Source: Carex sylvatica (taxonomy: Eukaryota > Streptophyta > Magnoliopsida > Poales > Cyperaceae). Taken from it: a stretch of DNA of 21,139 nucleotides. Of this stretch, positions 8,832-18,628 are shown piece by piece. The stretch covers positions 1-21,139 of the forward strand of contig CAXKVR010000609.1 in the NCBI GenBank assembly GCA_964058845.1, written 5' to 3'. Each line of letters starts with the position of its first letter. Position 1 is the stretch's first letter. Under the pieces are notes generated by a model. The model was not told where the DNA came from. It searched no databases and saw nothing but the letters and a program-made list of their open reading frames with translations. The position numbers and the translations under genes were made by a program.

Positions 8832-9768
8832 TCAATCGGCATAGCTTTCGACCTTTGGCCATCCATTATCAGCCTGTGACTTGACAAACTCTGCTAAAAT
8901 CCTGATCTCTTCCTCTTGTAAGCGGGGCCCGAATGTGCACTGACCTCTCGGCATGCATTTCTCTCCAAAACCCTATATCAATATCCGCATTATTATCAGT
9001 GTACGTACCAGTACACTGCGGTTTAGAACAGGTACCATACCACTGGTACCAGTTGGGTACTGAGCAAGCTTATTTAGGTTTCAGCAAAACATGCCCAATT
9101 ATAGTACTGGTAATCCTAATCCAGACTGGTACCAGTCAATCATAAGAAGAATGCAATGCATGAATTACGTACCGGCATTCTTCCTTTTCCGTAGTATGTA
9201 ATGTTGTATATATCCTCCTCTGTTACAATCCCATTCCTGCGAGAGATCAAATTATTCGCTCCATCAGAATTTGTTTTTACCAGTATTTCTGAAAAAGAAA
9301 TTTCAGATGCATTACCTTTGTAGATCTTTTGTGAAAAGAGTGGCACCCTGAAAAAAGATGCGAGAAGGGTCAAAAGTTTGATTAATTGAGAAGTATCTAA
9401 AAAAACAATTGTTACATTTGAAAAAATTAAAGTTTGTAAATATTGCTTATAAATTACTAATTAGAAGTGTTAAAAAGATGTACAGGTTGTATGATGTTGC
9501 CTCCCATGTCATGGCAACCAATGCAAGCTTTTTGAAACAGCGCTGCTCCTCGAGCCATCGGCTGCGCAATTGAGACTGTGTCAATCAAAATTAAAATAAA
9601 AAAAATCAGAATATGTTTGAAATTCGAGGTAATATATGCATGCTTAAAAAGGAAATTAATAGAGAAAGAGAGATTAATAGTTAATTAACTTTGGGGAGAA
9701 ACCAAGTTTGGAGTGGATAAGGTTAGAATGGCTGTCAAGAGAGGAGCACCAACTTTTAAATTCATCAT
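8832..9768 (-). CDS. PETJ: Cytochrome c6A, thylakoid lumen c-type haem protein (five exons found, 5' end unresolved)
   Basis: Plant cytochrome c6A, a lumenal relative of the cytochrome c6 that can replace plastocyanin in algae; its plant role is unsettled. Exons on the minus strand: 9768-9690, 9575-9484, 9347-9316, 9236-9173, 8972-8832, all with GT-AG borders and consistent phase. Exon 1 has a lumen-targeting hydrophobic stretch (APLLTAILTL). Exon 2 has the haem site CIGCH and GGNIIQP. Exons 3-4 give GATLFTKDLQR and YGKGRMP, and exon 5 gives GFGEKC, RGQCTFGPRL and FVKSQADNGWPKV. The paired Cys of the c6A-specific loop (EKC, GQC) and the axial Met are present. From the Met at 9768 only 135 residues result; known precursors are about 175. 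The missing part is the chloroplast transit peptide. An in-frame TAA lies two codons before that Met, with open frame again above it. Confidence 0.85.
8973..9172 (-). promoter_or_regulatory. Last intron of cytochrome c6A with nine GTAC cores
   Basis: GTAC occurs at 9001, 9005, 9011, 9032, 9046, 9057, 9104, 9129 and 9169 (the last one at the splice donor). Most sit inside GGTACC palindromes. GTAC is the core bound by SBP-type copper regulators. The phrase ACTGGTACCA is also frequent in the minisatellite at 7107-7640, so shared repeat ancestry is an alternative to a regulatory role. Confidence 0.35.
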
Positions 9769-12015
9769 AATTTATGATTGTTTAATGAATTTGGGGGCAT
9801 AGTTAGGAGGAAATTGAGGGGGTTTAGTGTGATATATTGCCATGGAAAGCATCACAAGTGGAGATGAAATATGAAACCGAGATAAGATTCATAAAATTTT
9901 GTTTCCTCTGCAATCCTTTCCATACAATGGACATACAATCTTTACTATGTACAAAGGAAGATGTCTCATTTAAGGTGTTGTGTGGTTAGTGAAGAAAATT
10001 AGTTCATTATCAATTCTGTCACGACACGACATGATACGTGTCACGTTATGTTACGTAAATTGATTCGGTTACATTATAACTATTTTTTTTCAATATTACT
10101 ATTTTTTATTATAATTTAGTTTGTAATAGTTTGCTTTTTCTGGTACGTCTTCTTATTATTTTTCATATGAATTAACTCAAAACTTAAAAAAATAAATATA
10201 ATCAGCCAAGTCATGCATCATCACATTATACACATAATGTGATTGTTTCTACTATTTTAGTTCGGTCATTTCATATTATGTATGTAAAAATAAATTTTGA
10301 TAACTTATGACAAATAAAGACAATATACAAGTGATAGCCTTAAGAAACATTTTTTAGGTAAAGAAAAAAGGAGTAAAAATGTCAGAGCAAAGCATAAGTG
10401 GTTTAGAAGTAAGAAGTTTGTGTTTTTGTTTTTGTTTTTGTTTGATTTTTGGTAAATATTGGGCGTAATGGTACTGAGTTTTGGTCGAAATATAATATTC
10501 TGTTGTGTGTATTATTTAGTATAAATATAATATTATGTTTGCAAATGCAATAAAAATTAACAAATTATGTTGCATGCAGGAGTAATATATTTTTTTTCTT
10601 TTTTACCAATTTAAGAAGGGGAATTTAGTAAAAGGCATATTTGGAAAATTGTCCAATTATAGAAGGAATAGAAGAATACAAATCTATATCACTTCCCTTG
10701 CTTGCTTGCTGTTATATTATATACTGACAACTTACTGAGATCTCATCAAAAAAAAAAAAAAAAAAAACTTACTGAGAAAAGAAACATTGTGCCAATTTGG
10801 AGCAACTAAAGTGAGATGTATTATTGTTTTTGGAGCATAGAAAATCTGGAGATGGTTCCAAACAAAAAGAACCAATCTTGCCTTACTGCAATAACTTCTA
10901 TCCAGACCACCATCTTAGATTCTTTTCTTTTCTTTTCTTTTCTTTCTACGCTGCCGTTCTGACACCTCCATCACTTGCTCTCCAAATTTTTTTATTTAGA
11001 AATTAAAAAATATATATCAGCAAAATAAACATATTGATTGTTTTTTCTTCAAAAATAGAAATATGATCGAATCAAAGTTTCGATTCAGTTATATATAGAG
11101 TGATTGAATGTTTGGTTTAGTCTTCCATATTTTCTACTTTCGCACCAACACAAGTTTTGAATCACAACAAATTAGATACGAATTCTCTACGTGAGAGGTC
11201 ATGAGTTTGAAATTCATATAGAAGAAATTATTTATTGTATTACAAGAATATAAATAATTGAGTGGCTTGAGCTCCAATCTTTACTCAAAAAAAACAAATT
11301 TAATTTAGATATGAAAGGCGATTGAAATAAAAGTATTTGAAATTCAGATACAGGAACGGTAAAATATTTGAAGCCGTCAACCGAGTTTTTAAAATCTTAT
11401 AATCTAGCTCTGATGTAGAAGAATCAAATCCACTGCTCTTCTACTAGAAAGTAGGTTTCTGTTTTTTCTTTTATCTCAACTATTCAAATATTTTTCCAAC
11501 AACAACCAAGTATTACTTGTAAATATTTAGGGATTTTGTAAATAACTATTTTTTTAATCAATGAAAATGTCAGTAACTGACCTTAAAAAGAGAAAAAAAG
11601 AAAAAAAACAACAACCAAGTATTTAGTCCCAAATAAGTTGAGATATTTCTAATAATTCAAATTTGATGCCCCTCTTTTCTTTTCTTGAAATCCGAATATG
11701 ATGCTAAATTTTAATTTATTAAAAATAAAAATAAAAATAAAAAATGTTCCCCCAACCCCACAATTCCACAAACAGCCACAGCCACAGCCTCAGGCCTCAA
11801 TCATTCACCAATTACCAAAACTTGACGCCAATTTAAACAGACAAAAAACAGTACTTCCTACTATGTCCCCATACACATTGACTAGCCCCTGCCAAAAATC
11901 AAACAAAAACTCCGCTGTCCATCAAAAAACCCTAAAATCAACAAAAACCAAAAACAATCCAAGCAAAAAAAACAAAAAAAACAAAGGAGATGAGGAAGAA
12001 GAACTAAGCAAAAGA
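9769..12015. other. Intergenic DNA between cytochrome c6A and SCL23
   Basis: No further gene found. 9770-10000 probably holds the missing 5' end and promoter of cytochrome c6A. Other contents are a 10-bp perfect hairpin at 10220-10243 (ATCACATTAT / ATAATGTGAT, loop ACAC), TTTTG repeats near 10417-10441, a tiny poly-A retroposon scar at 10729-10777 and TTTTC repeats near 10920-10945. At 11185-11310 GAGAGGTCATGAGTTTGAAATTC followed by an A-run suggests a SINE-like remnant, at low certainty. 11700-12015 is the likely 3' UTR side of SCL23. Confidence 0.45.
10729..10777 (+). mobile_element. Minimal poly-A retroposon insertion with target-site duplication
   Basis: The 12-bp repeat AACTTACTGAGA occurs at 10729-10740 and again at 10766-10777. 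It brackets only TCTCATC followed by about 19 A residues. A direct repeat around a poly-A tail is the mark of LINE-driven insertion with extreme 5' truncation. Confidence 0.6.
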
Positions 12016-13492
12016 TTAAACCCCTTGTTGCCCCAAATCTATTCCGGGATCACTCGGCGGTGGTCGCCATGCCGATGCCGTCAACAAAGAGAGATCTTTC
12101 CAGCCTAATTTCAAGCATCCATTCTCCTCCACCAATGTATATCCTTTCCATGGAAACATCCCTAAAAGAAGCCCGGCTTGTGTTGCCGGGTTTCCCTCAA
12201 GAGAAACCGGCTCGAACCCGGCACCCCTCAACTCCTCCCCCCATCTCTCCACTTTCGCCTCCTTTGTTCTCTTCGGCCCGTTAACTGCTAAAATGTTCCT
12301 TATCTCGGCACCGAATAGTTGTCTCTCTACGTCATGCCGCTCCAAACTCTCCATACCGGCACCGTCTCCTAGAGCATCGAATAATGCCGAGTAGTAATGC
12401 AAGGCCCCAACAAATCGACCCAAGAAATCACCGCCTTGGCCTTGCCCGAGGTCTTGCTCTACTATAGTGATTAGTTTTGGTCTCAGGGATTTCAACAGTT
12501 GAATCGTGCTCACGTCTGATCCCGTCACGTCGTATAGGCAATGGTGCATCCAATGCACAACTGTCACCTGAGATCAATTAATTAATTAATTACATTAGTT
12601 ATTAAATATCAAAATGATAATTCAATTCATTAAACATGAATTCAAACCAGGTGACATGAGATGTACTTCAATTTAATAAACACCAACTACTTGGTCAATC
12701 ATAAATTCATAATTCACATGTGCAATTTATCCTACAAAATCAACAACACATAAATTAACAAACCTCATTCTCATACCGAGGAGCGAATACCGATGCATTT
12801 CTGATATCCCCGATCTTCCCCTCCACCGGGCAAAACTCGAACGGAATCCCCAACGCTGCTGCAAAATCTGACATCCTACACCCCGTTGCATCGAGCAACT
12901 CAGCCGATGAACCAAGCCCGGTAATCCTCACCGAGTTCAGCTTCTCTGGCCTCGATGCCAATATATTAAACAAACCGGGCCATTGAAACCCCTGCATAAT
13001 ATCCAAATCAACAACATGAACCCGGTCTACGCCTTCTAATGCCTGATATATCGCTTGGTTCGCCGTGAAATGCGAGAACTTGACAAGCGGAGACAATGCA
13101 TTGTATGATTGGAACGCGTGTGAGAGTTTCCTCGCATGGTGCGGCATCAAAGGAAGAGGCGGGTACGCACCGAGACAAGAGCTAATGATGCGGGAATGGA
13201 GTGCGTCCGAGAAGTAAGCGGCGACACGTTCCGGTGAGGAACCGAAAGGGGAAGAGAGCTCGGTTATTTCGGGAAGGAGATGGAAGGCATCGGTGAGGCG
13301 ATCGGTGGAGACGGCTTCGGCGCATTGCAGAAGAAGGGTTAGGAGATGGAGGCCCTGTGACTCGGCGAGTTCTTTGTGTGATGGTAAGTAATGGTGGCGT
13401 TTAGATTGATCATGAGTTTGTTGTTTGGATGGAGATAAGGGGCGTTTTGGCGCCATGGAAGGAGAGCTTGTGGAGGGGAGGCCTTGAAGCAT
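12016..13492 (-). CDS. SCL23: GRAS transcription factor, SCARECROW-LIKE 23 type
   Basis: Nuclear GRAS regulator of 426 residues. Exon 1 is 13492-12764 (243 codons, ending YENE) and exon 2 is 12567-12016, opening VTVVHWMHH. The 196-bp GT-AG intron is in phase 0. The short N-terminus (1-45) lacks the long homopolymeric region of SCARECROW itself, which argues for SCL23. Leucine heptad I contains LLQCAE (54-59). [10 protein letters not shown] (139-148) precedes the VHIID motif, here [18 protein letters not shown] (158-175). The PFYRE region holds [16 protein letters not shown] (294-309), and the SAW domain runs GYTLVEENG to LTASAW (385-410). In Arabidopsis SCL23 works with SHORT-ROOT and SCARECROW in endodermis and bundle sheath. 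The gene looks intact. Upstream lies a GAGAA-rich purine tract. Confidence 0.95.
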
Positions 13493-14036
13493 TATATTAT
13501 ATTATATTATATATATTTATGTGATTATATATTATATTAAGAGAAGAGAAGAGAAGAGAAAGAGAAGAAAAGAGAAGTGAAGAAAGAGGATAGAGATGAT
13601 ATATGTAAATTAATCACATGAACAAGGTATATATTTGTTTGGTTTATTTGAGAAGGGAAAAATTATTATGTACATCCATTGAAAGCAAGTCATTTGTCGG
13701 TTTGTTTTTGTATTTGCCTTATTTTATATATTATTGTCTTTTTGTTAGTAATTACCAAAATAAAAGAATCCTATACAGTAACTAACCACTAGGCACTAGC
13801 AATATAATGCAAACTATTAACTATAGCTTCAAGGAAAATGTGACATATATCTTCAAAGGCAAAGACATCTCCAGTTCTTTTAACTGGAGAGAACAAGGTA
13901 AAAGACATCTCCATTTTACGAGTATCAAAATTAGGTGTGATGAGATTTTACGAGTATGAAAATTTATAAATTAATTTACGAGAATTCATATTTATCTATA
14001 TGTATGAAAATAATTACAAAAATATACTGAATATAT
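13493..14036. other. SCL23 upstream region
   Basis: No gene seen. It begins with a TATAT-rich block and a GAGAA/GAAGA purine tract (about 13539-13590) that would lie in the SCL23 leader or core promoter. At 13861-13913 the 13-mer AAAGACATCTCCA flanks a hairpin with an 8-bp perfect stem (CTCCAGTT, 13869-13876, with AACTGGAG, 13882-13889). Beyond it, TTTTACGAGTAT occurs twice, about 32 bp apart. Confidence 0.5.
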
Positions 14037-14045
14037 GCATGGATG
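14037..14045. repeat. MULE target-site duplication, left copy
   Basis: GCATGGATG, identical to 15194-15202. Confidence 0.9.
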
Positions 14046-15193
14046 GAGAAATTTTACAAATTGTTCTATTTTCTAAAATTTTCAAACAAAATATCCATCT
14101 TCTAAAATAATTAACAAAATATCATTGTGGACTCCTCATTTCCCCTCTCTCCCTCTTTCTATCTCTACCTCCTATTTACTCTCATCAAGTTTGACACTTT
14201 TTTATCTCTCATTAAACTTTAATGAGTACATAATTTTTTCAATTAAATAATATATATATCGAATACATTTTTTTTAAAGTATCTATACTAATCTGCATCA
14301 TGATGAAATTATTTACACAATTATACGGTATGTTATTAGAGAGATAAACTCTTAAATTTGTATTTTACATATTTAAAAATAGAATCATATGTTTGTTATT
14401 TTTTAAAAGGCTAATTATAATAATCATATTTTGAGAATTTGTTTTTTTTATTCATGAGTGTATATGCATTAATTTGATGTATTGTGATTTAAATTTACAA
14501 AAATGAATCTATCTCAAATACAAGAATCAAACACTAATATATATTCTCATTTCAATCTACTAATTGGACACCATCAATATCGAAGATAATTGTCATTTTC
14601 ATCTAAGTACTGCCTGATTTGTAACGAAACACAAAAGAAAATATCTTGACAACATATAATTTTTGTGTTAAAATACGGAGATAAATTATTTTTATATCTC
14701 ATATTTTGTACTTCTTATTCAAATCTCAAAAGTATTTATATATATATTTTTTTAAAGTTTTCAATTTTATATTTTTTTTGTTGATTATAAGAAAGTTTAA
14801 TTAAATGAAATACTGTCAAATAAGTAAAATATAAATTTAAGAGTTTATCTTTTTAATAACGTACTGTATAATCGTGTAAATAATTTCATCATAATGCAGA
14901 TTAGTATAAATACTTTTACATAAAAAAAAATGTATTCGATATATATCTAACTGAAAATTTTGTTGCATGTCTACAAAAAAATTATTGTTTAAATTACATA
15001 TTTTTTAAAATCTTTATGCATTCATTAAAGTCTAATGAGAGATAAAAATATGCCAAACTTGATGAGAGTAAATAAGAGATACGGATAGAGAGAGGGGAAA
15101 ATGAGGGGCCCACAAGGACATTTTGTTAATTATTTAGAGGAGGGGTATTTTGTTCGAAAATTTTAGAAAGTATGATGATTTGTAAAATTTCCC
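14046..15193. mobile_element. Non-autonomous Mutator-like element (MULE) with long TIRs
   Basis: The element is 1,148 bp. Left TIR (14046 to about 14374) and right TIR (about 14816 to 15193) are inverted copies. Termini read GAGAAATTTTACAAAT and, reversed, GGGAAATTTTACAAAT. Shared interior phrases include TCTAAAATTTTC, TTTACTCTCATCAAGTTTG, TATATCGAATACATTTTTTT and ATGATGAAATTATTTACAC. An exact 9-bp direct repeat, GCATGGATG, lies at 14037-14045 and 15194-15202, the size made by MULE transposases. The roughly 440-bp interior is AT-rich with no transposase frame. Indels between the TIRs suggest the insertion is not very recent. Confidence 0.92.
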
Positions 15194-15202
15194 GCATGGA
15201 TG
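15194..15202. repeat. MULE target-site duplication, right copy
   Basis: GCATGGATG, identical to 14037-14045. Confidence 0.9.
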
Positions 15203-15552
15203 TTCAGTTGTACTGTGAGAATAATGGTGAAAAATTCTGAATTGAGAAAGATATTCATTATTTTCATAAATTAAAATTAAAATGGTTTGACTTTAAATTT
15301 TAAATTCATTAAGTTTTAAGCGATATTTAGAAAATTCAAAATTTTTAATACTCGTACATTTTTATTTGTAAGTGTAAAAATAATGATACACAAAAATGTT
15401 TAAAACAAGGACAAATTTATCAAGGGTATTCTGAGGGCAAAAAAATTTGAGCATATCATGAAAATCTACATGAATCAATGAATATTGAGAATAACAAAAC
15501 ATAAGTATTTATTTATTGAGTGAATCCAATAATCCTTACAAATAAATAAAAT
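15203..15552. other. Intergenic DNA 3' of the defensin-like gene
   Basis: AT-rich, no coding signal. The last part is the likely 3' UTR of the defensin-like gene. Confidence 0.5.
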
Positions 15553-16302
15553 TTAAGCCTTGCAATCTTTCTTTTTGCACATACAATACATTATAAATAA
15601 CCAATCACATCTCGCATAATCATAACCTTCCGAATGGCATGCATTCCTGCATTTGTCAATTTTGCAAAACAATGCTTTGCGGTATGTTTTACTGTGCTCC
15701 CAACATTTATATATATTTTCAGCTTCCACGCCAAAAATTCCACCTATATACAACAGTTCAAATTACATATATTAAATTATTAATTAAAAAATATATCTTT
15801 TTTAAATTAAAAAAAATCAAATTACCAAAACAAGATGGATTATATGTTTCTTTCTCCCGTAGATTAGACCGGACCAATGAAAATTTGAAAAGTACTGAGG
15901 CCGAACTATTGATTTGATCACTGTAGAAATTGTCAATTTAGTGTATAATTAATTATATTTGAGCTAGAAAATCAATGATACTAAATCAATAGTTTGGTCT
16001 CAGTGATTTTACACACTATGTGGTTGTTAGTATGAAAATCAGTGGAGTTCAGTTCCAATGGCTTGTCCTAAATGGGACCGAACAATTGTTCCATTAATTT
16101 ATTGAAAAAAAAAATCCATCTTATTTCTGGTAATTTGATTTATGTTTTTATTTCTAAAAATTAAAAATTGATCTGATTTGGGGAAAAACAAAGCTCTAAG
16201 CATAATATTTTTTTAATTAAAATATAAACGAAGAGAGTTACCCTGAGAAGAGAGAAGAAGCATGAAAAGCACACAACAAACAATTTTCTTTGAATTCTCC
16301 AT
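15553..16302 (-). CDS. Defensin-like secreted cysteine-rich peptide (two exons)
   Basis: Predicted secreted peptide precursor of 83 residues. Exon 1 (16302-16242) encodes MENSKKIVCCVLFMLLLSSQ and one base of the next codon, a typical signal peptide. Exon 2 (15743-15553) supplies the rest. The phase-1 intron just after the signal peptide, with donor GG/GTAACT and acceptor TATATAG, is the standard structure of plant DEFL genes. The mature part has eight cysteines spaced C-x12-C-x4-C-x3-C-x9-C-x7-C-x1-C-x4-C; CxxxC followed by CxC is the cysteine-stabilised alpha-beta pattern. The tail is basic (CKKKDCKA). Such peptides act in defence or in cell-cell and pollen signalling; nothing here tells which. 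The 498-bp intron carries a short inverted repeat. Confidence 0.82.
15894..16004. repeat. Short inverted repeat inside the defensin-like gene intron
   Basis: 22-bp arms at 15894-15915 and 15983-16004 match at 20 of 22 positions when inverted (ACTGAGGCCGAACTATTG versus ACTGAGACCAAACTATTG at the outer ends). The AT-rich spacer is 67 bp. Probably a small MITE remnant. Confidence 0.6.
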
Positions 16303-17671
16303 GAAACCAAAACAAAAATTTGAAAGATATTAAGTAACTTTTTTTAAGAGAAATGGAGTATAAGAAGGCTTTTATAGGAGCCTTTCATTACAAAATAAAA
16401 TAAAAAATTTAATGCAACTAGTTAATTTATTTCCTTTAAAAGAAATTGCCAGTATATCATTTGCAAAATAAATTAGGGCCGGCGCTGATCGTTTGTTTTA
16501 GTTATTTTATAGTTTTATTTTTTAAGGTAAAGGAGCTAAAATGTATTATAATATTTGTGATGGTAAGATTTCAGTTGAATATCAATATAAAATCAATAAC
16601 TAGTGCTTCATATGAATACATTATATTGTTATGTACTATAACTGTATTATAATGTTTTTCGAAATTTATTAAATTAAAAATTAAATATTTACAAATAAGA
16701 TAAATATTTTAAAAATAAATAAATATGTAACACACACTATAAATTTCCCGCCTTATCAATATGAAATGGTGAGCATATGGAGAAAACTGATAATTATAGA
16801 TGTCGATTTTTCAACTTTTGACTCGCACACAAATAAAACTAAAAAGTAATATTTTTTATTTAATTTTGACATATAAAATTTTAAAATTTTGTTATTATAA
16901 AATTAAAAAGTAAAGACATGATGAATAGATGGAGACACAAAAAATAAAGACATTCAAACCCTTTTCTTCTCTCAATACGGTGAATTTTATAGTTTTAGAA
17001 ATATAATAAATAGAGAAAAAATGATTTATTTTGTGTTAAATATTATTCCTCGTACCTTGATGAATTGAGGTAACGAACGTATATATTTCAGCTGCTGGAT
17101 GAATGAATTACAACATTTACCTAATTAGGGGAGGTCTCAATATTAATATTATTAGAACCGGATCAGATATCCAATTGGATCGATAAATCATCCGAAACTA
17201 ATTACTTTTAAGTAAAAATAAATAAATAGTACTTAATTTTCTCCTTCATGCTGATAGATTTAATTGTTTTTCTTTTATTATAACTTTCTATTAAAAAAAT
17301 ATCTAAGAAGGAGATATGCAATTTTAGCTCTTTTTCTTTTCGAACAACATGATAAAATTATACTTGGTTATAAAAACATGACATTACCTTCTTGGCTATA
17401 AAAAAATATACGAAATCGGATCAATTTTTTTTTTTTTTTCTCACAATCTATTAAAAGAATGATATAAATGAATTGGTTAATTAATTGAGAAATAGTATGA
17501 ATGAATGAATGAATGAATGCATATAATATTATAATTATAATTAGATTCGTTTTTGGCATTTTGCTTGCTGACACGTCAGGATGAGTATGTAAATAAATGC
17601 TTGGTGCAGTCAACAGTGCAGTGCTGCTTCTCTCTCTTTTTCCCACTGCCACCCTTGCTCTTTTGCTGGAT
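16303..17671. other. Intergenic DNA between the defensin-like gene and the SRP19 locus
   Basis: No gene recognised. AT-rich, with a GAAT/ATGA tetranucleotide repeat near 17497-17520. The start belongs to the promoter of the defensin-like gene. Confidence 0.5.
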
Positions 17672-17790
17672 AAAGATTTCAACAGAGATGTTTTCGCTTC
17701 ATCCAGCGCACATATTATAGGAATCATAATCGTACTGCATGGGGTCCGTGCGCTGCATGAAGCCATAACTACTCTGTTAAAATATTTACC
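17672..17790. ncRNA. Imperfect hairpin, MIR-like or short MITE (copy 2)
   Basis: The 5' arm (17672 to about 17712, containing AACAGAG, GCTTCAT and CAGCGCAC) pairs with the 3' arm (about 17747-17790). The stem is about 40 nt with scattered single mismatches and the loop about 35 nt. CTTCATGCAG, AACAGA and GTTTT are shared with the hairpin at 8266-8355, and resemblance continues about 25 bp beyond the 3' arm. An 80-codon open frame crosses it but has no family resemblance. Neither arm was recognised as a known miRNA. Confidence 0.38.
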
Positions 17791-17861
17791 CCCATTTTGG
17801 ATTCTTCTCCCAGGTTCGTATCATATGCTTTCTTTTTAACAGTAACAAAATCCATTTTATA

Positions 17862-17926
17862 TGGGCTGGGTCCAACAGCCCAAAATATGCTAGACCTCAG
17901 GTGTTTCCTGGGCCGGTTTTCGGCCC
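17862..17926 (+). promoter_or_regulatory. SRP19 promoter with site II (TGGGCY) elements
   Basis: TGGGCT at 17862-17867, AGCCCA (inverted) at 17877-17882 and TGGGCC at 17909-17914, plus GGCCC at 17922. Site II elements are typical of plant housekeeping and translation-machinery promoters, which suits SRP19. No clear TATA box was seen. Confidence 0.6.
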
Positions 17927-18054
17927 GCTACTCAGATCCATTAAAATATCGTTCTCTATAATTCTCATCCCTGAGATATCTCAAACTTTGAGTTGACCTA
18001 TTAAAAAATTTGAACCGTTAAAATTCGCTATGCACGAATCTTAAAGCAAAATAA

Positions 18055-18628
18055 CCCCTTCTCTTTCTTCTCTCCCTCTCCGTCGAACATCCTCCTTCGC
18101 ATCTCTCTCTCTCTCTCTCAGATTAGATCAGATCTGTCGAGATTTGGTTGCTGGTAAGCTTCTCTGGAGAAATAGCTGCTGCGATTCACAAACTATAATA
18201 CCCTAGTCTTTCTGTAAGAACCTCTGTATACTATACTTTCTTCTTCTTTTCAATTTGTGACCCTGTAAAACCTCAAACTCTCATTTGTTGATACCAGTTA
18301 AATCTAAATTATTCCTGTAAAAAGTTTTTATTGTTAGTAAAAATTACAAGAAAAAAGGTTTGAATTTCTTTAATTACCACAAAAGTAACTTTACCAGCAA
18401 AATACTGATACTCTGATGTGTTTGATCTTTACCAGTAAATAGTGGAACATGGAACGAGAAATAAGGAAATGGAATATCATATACCCAGTTTATATAAACT
18501 CAAAAATGATAATTAGCACAAGTAACTTTACCAGAAAAAAGATTTCAATTTCTTTAATTAGCACAAGTCTTTACCAGAAAAATACTGATACTCTGATGTG
18601 TTGATCTTTACCAGTAAACCAGTGGAGC
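18055..18628 (+). other. SRP19 5' UTR exon and leader intron
   Basis: A CT-rich leader (CTTTCTTCTC and (CT)n, about 18058-18120) ends at a strong donor, CTG/GTAAGC, with the exon ending at 18153. The acceptor is probably TTTACCAG at 18607-18614 (or CCAG at 18622), just before the start codon. The leader intron contains most of the tandem duplication described at 18344-18703. Confidence 0.55.

Noticed and set aside
8588..8884. 98-codon plus-strand open frame
   Set aside because: It overlaps the last cytochrome c6A exon in antisense and has no family resemblance.
10020..10080. CACGACACGACATG and CGTGTCACG inverted phrases as a transposon end
   Set aside because: Too short, and no partner end was found.
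11150..11310. tRNA-derived SINE
   Set aside because: A B-box-like phrase and A-run are present, but no convincing A-box or target duplication, so not listed as a separate element.
12060..12284. Plus-strand open frame over SCL23
   Set aside because: Antisense shadow of the SAW-domain exon.
12755..12763. SCL23 ending after YENEVC at the first stop
   Set aside because: Reading stops in an intron; a GAG/GTTTGT donor and the CTCAG/GTGACA acceptor restore the continuous GRAS domain.
17597..17839. 80-codon plus-strand open frame with a signal-peptide-like start
   Set aside because: It spans the imperfect hairpin at 17672-17790; the composition reflects the fold, not a known peptide.
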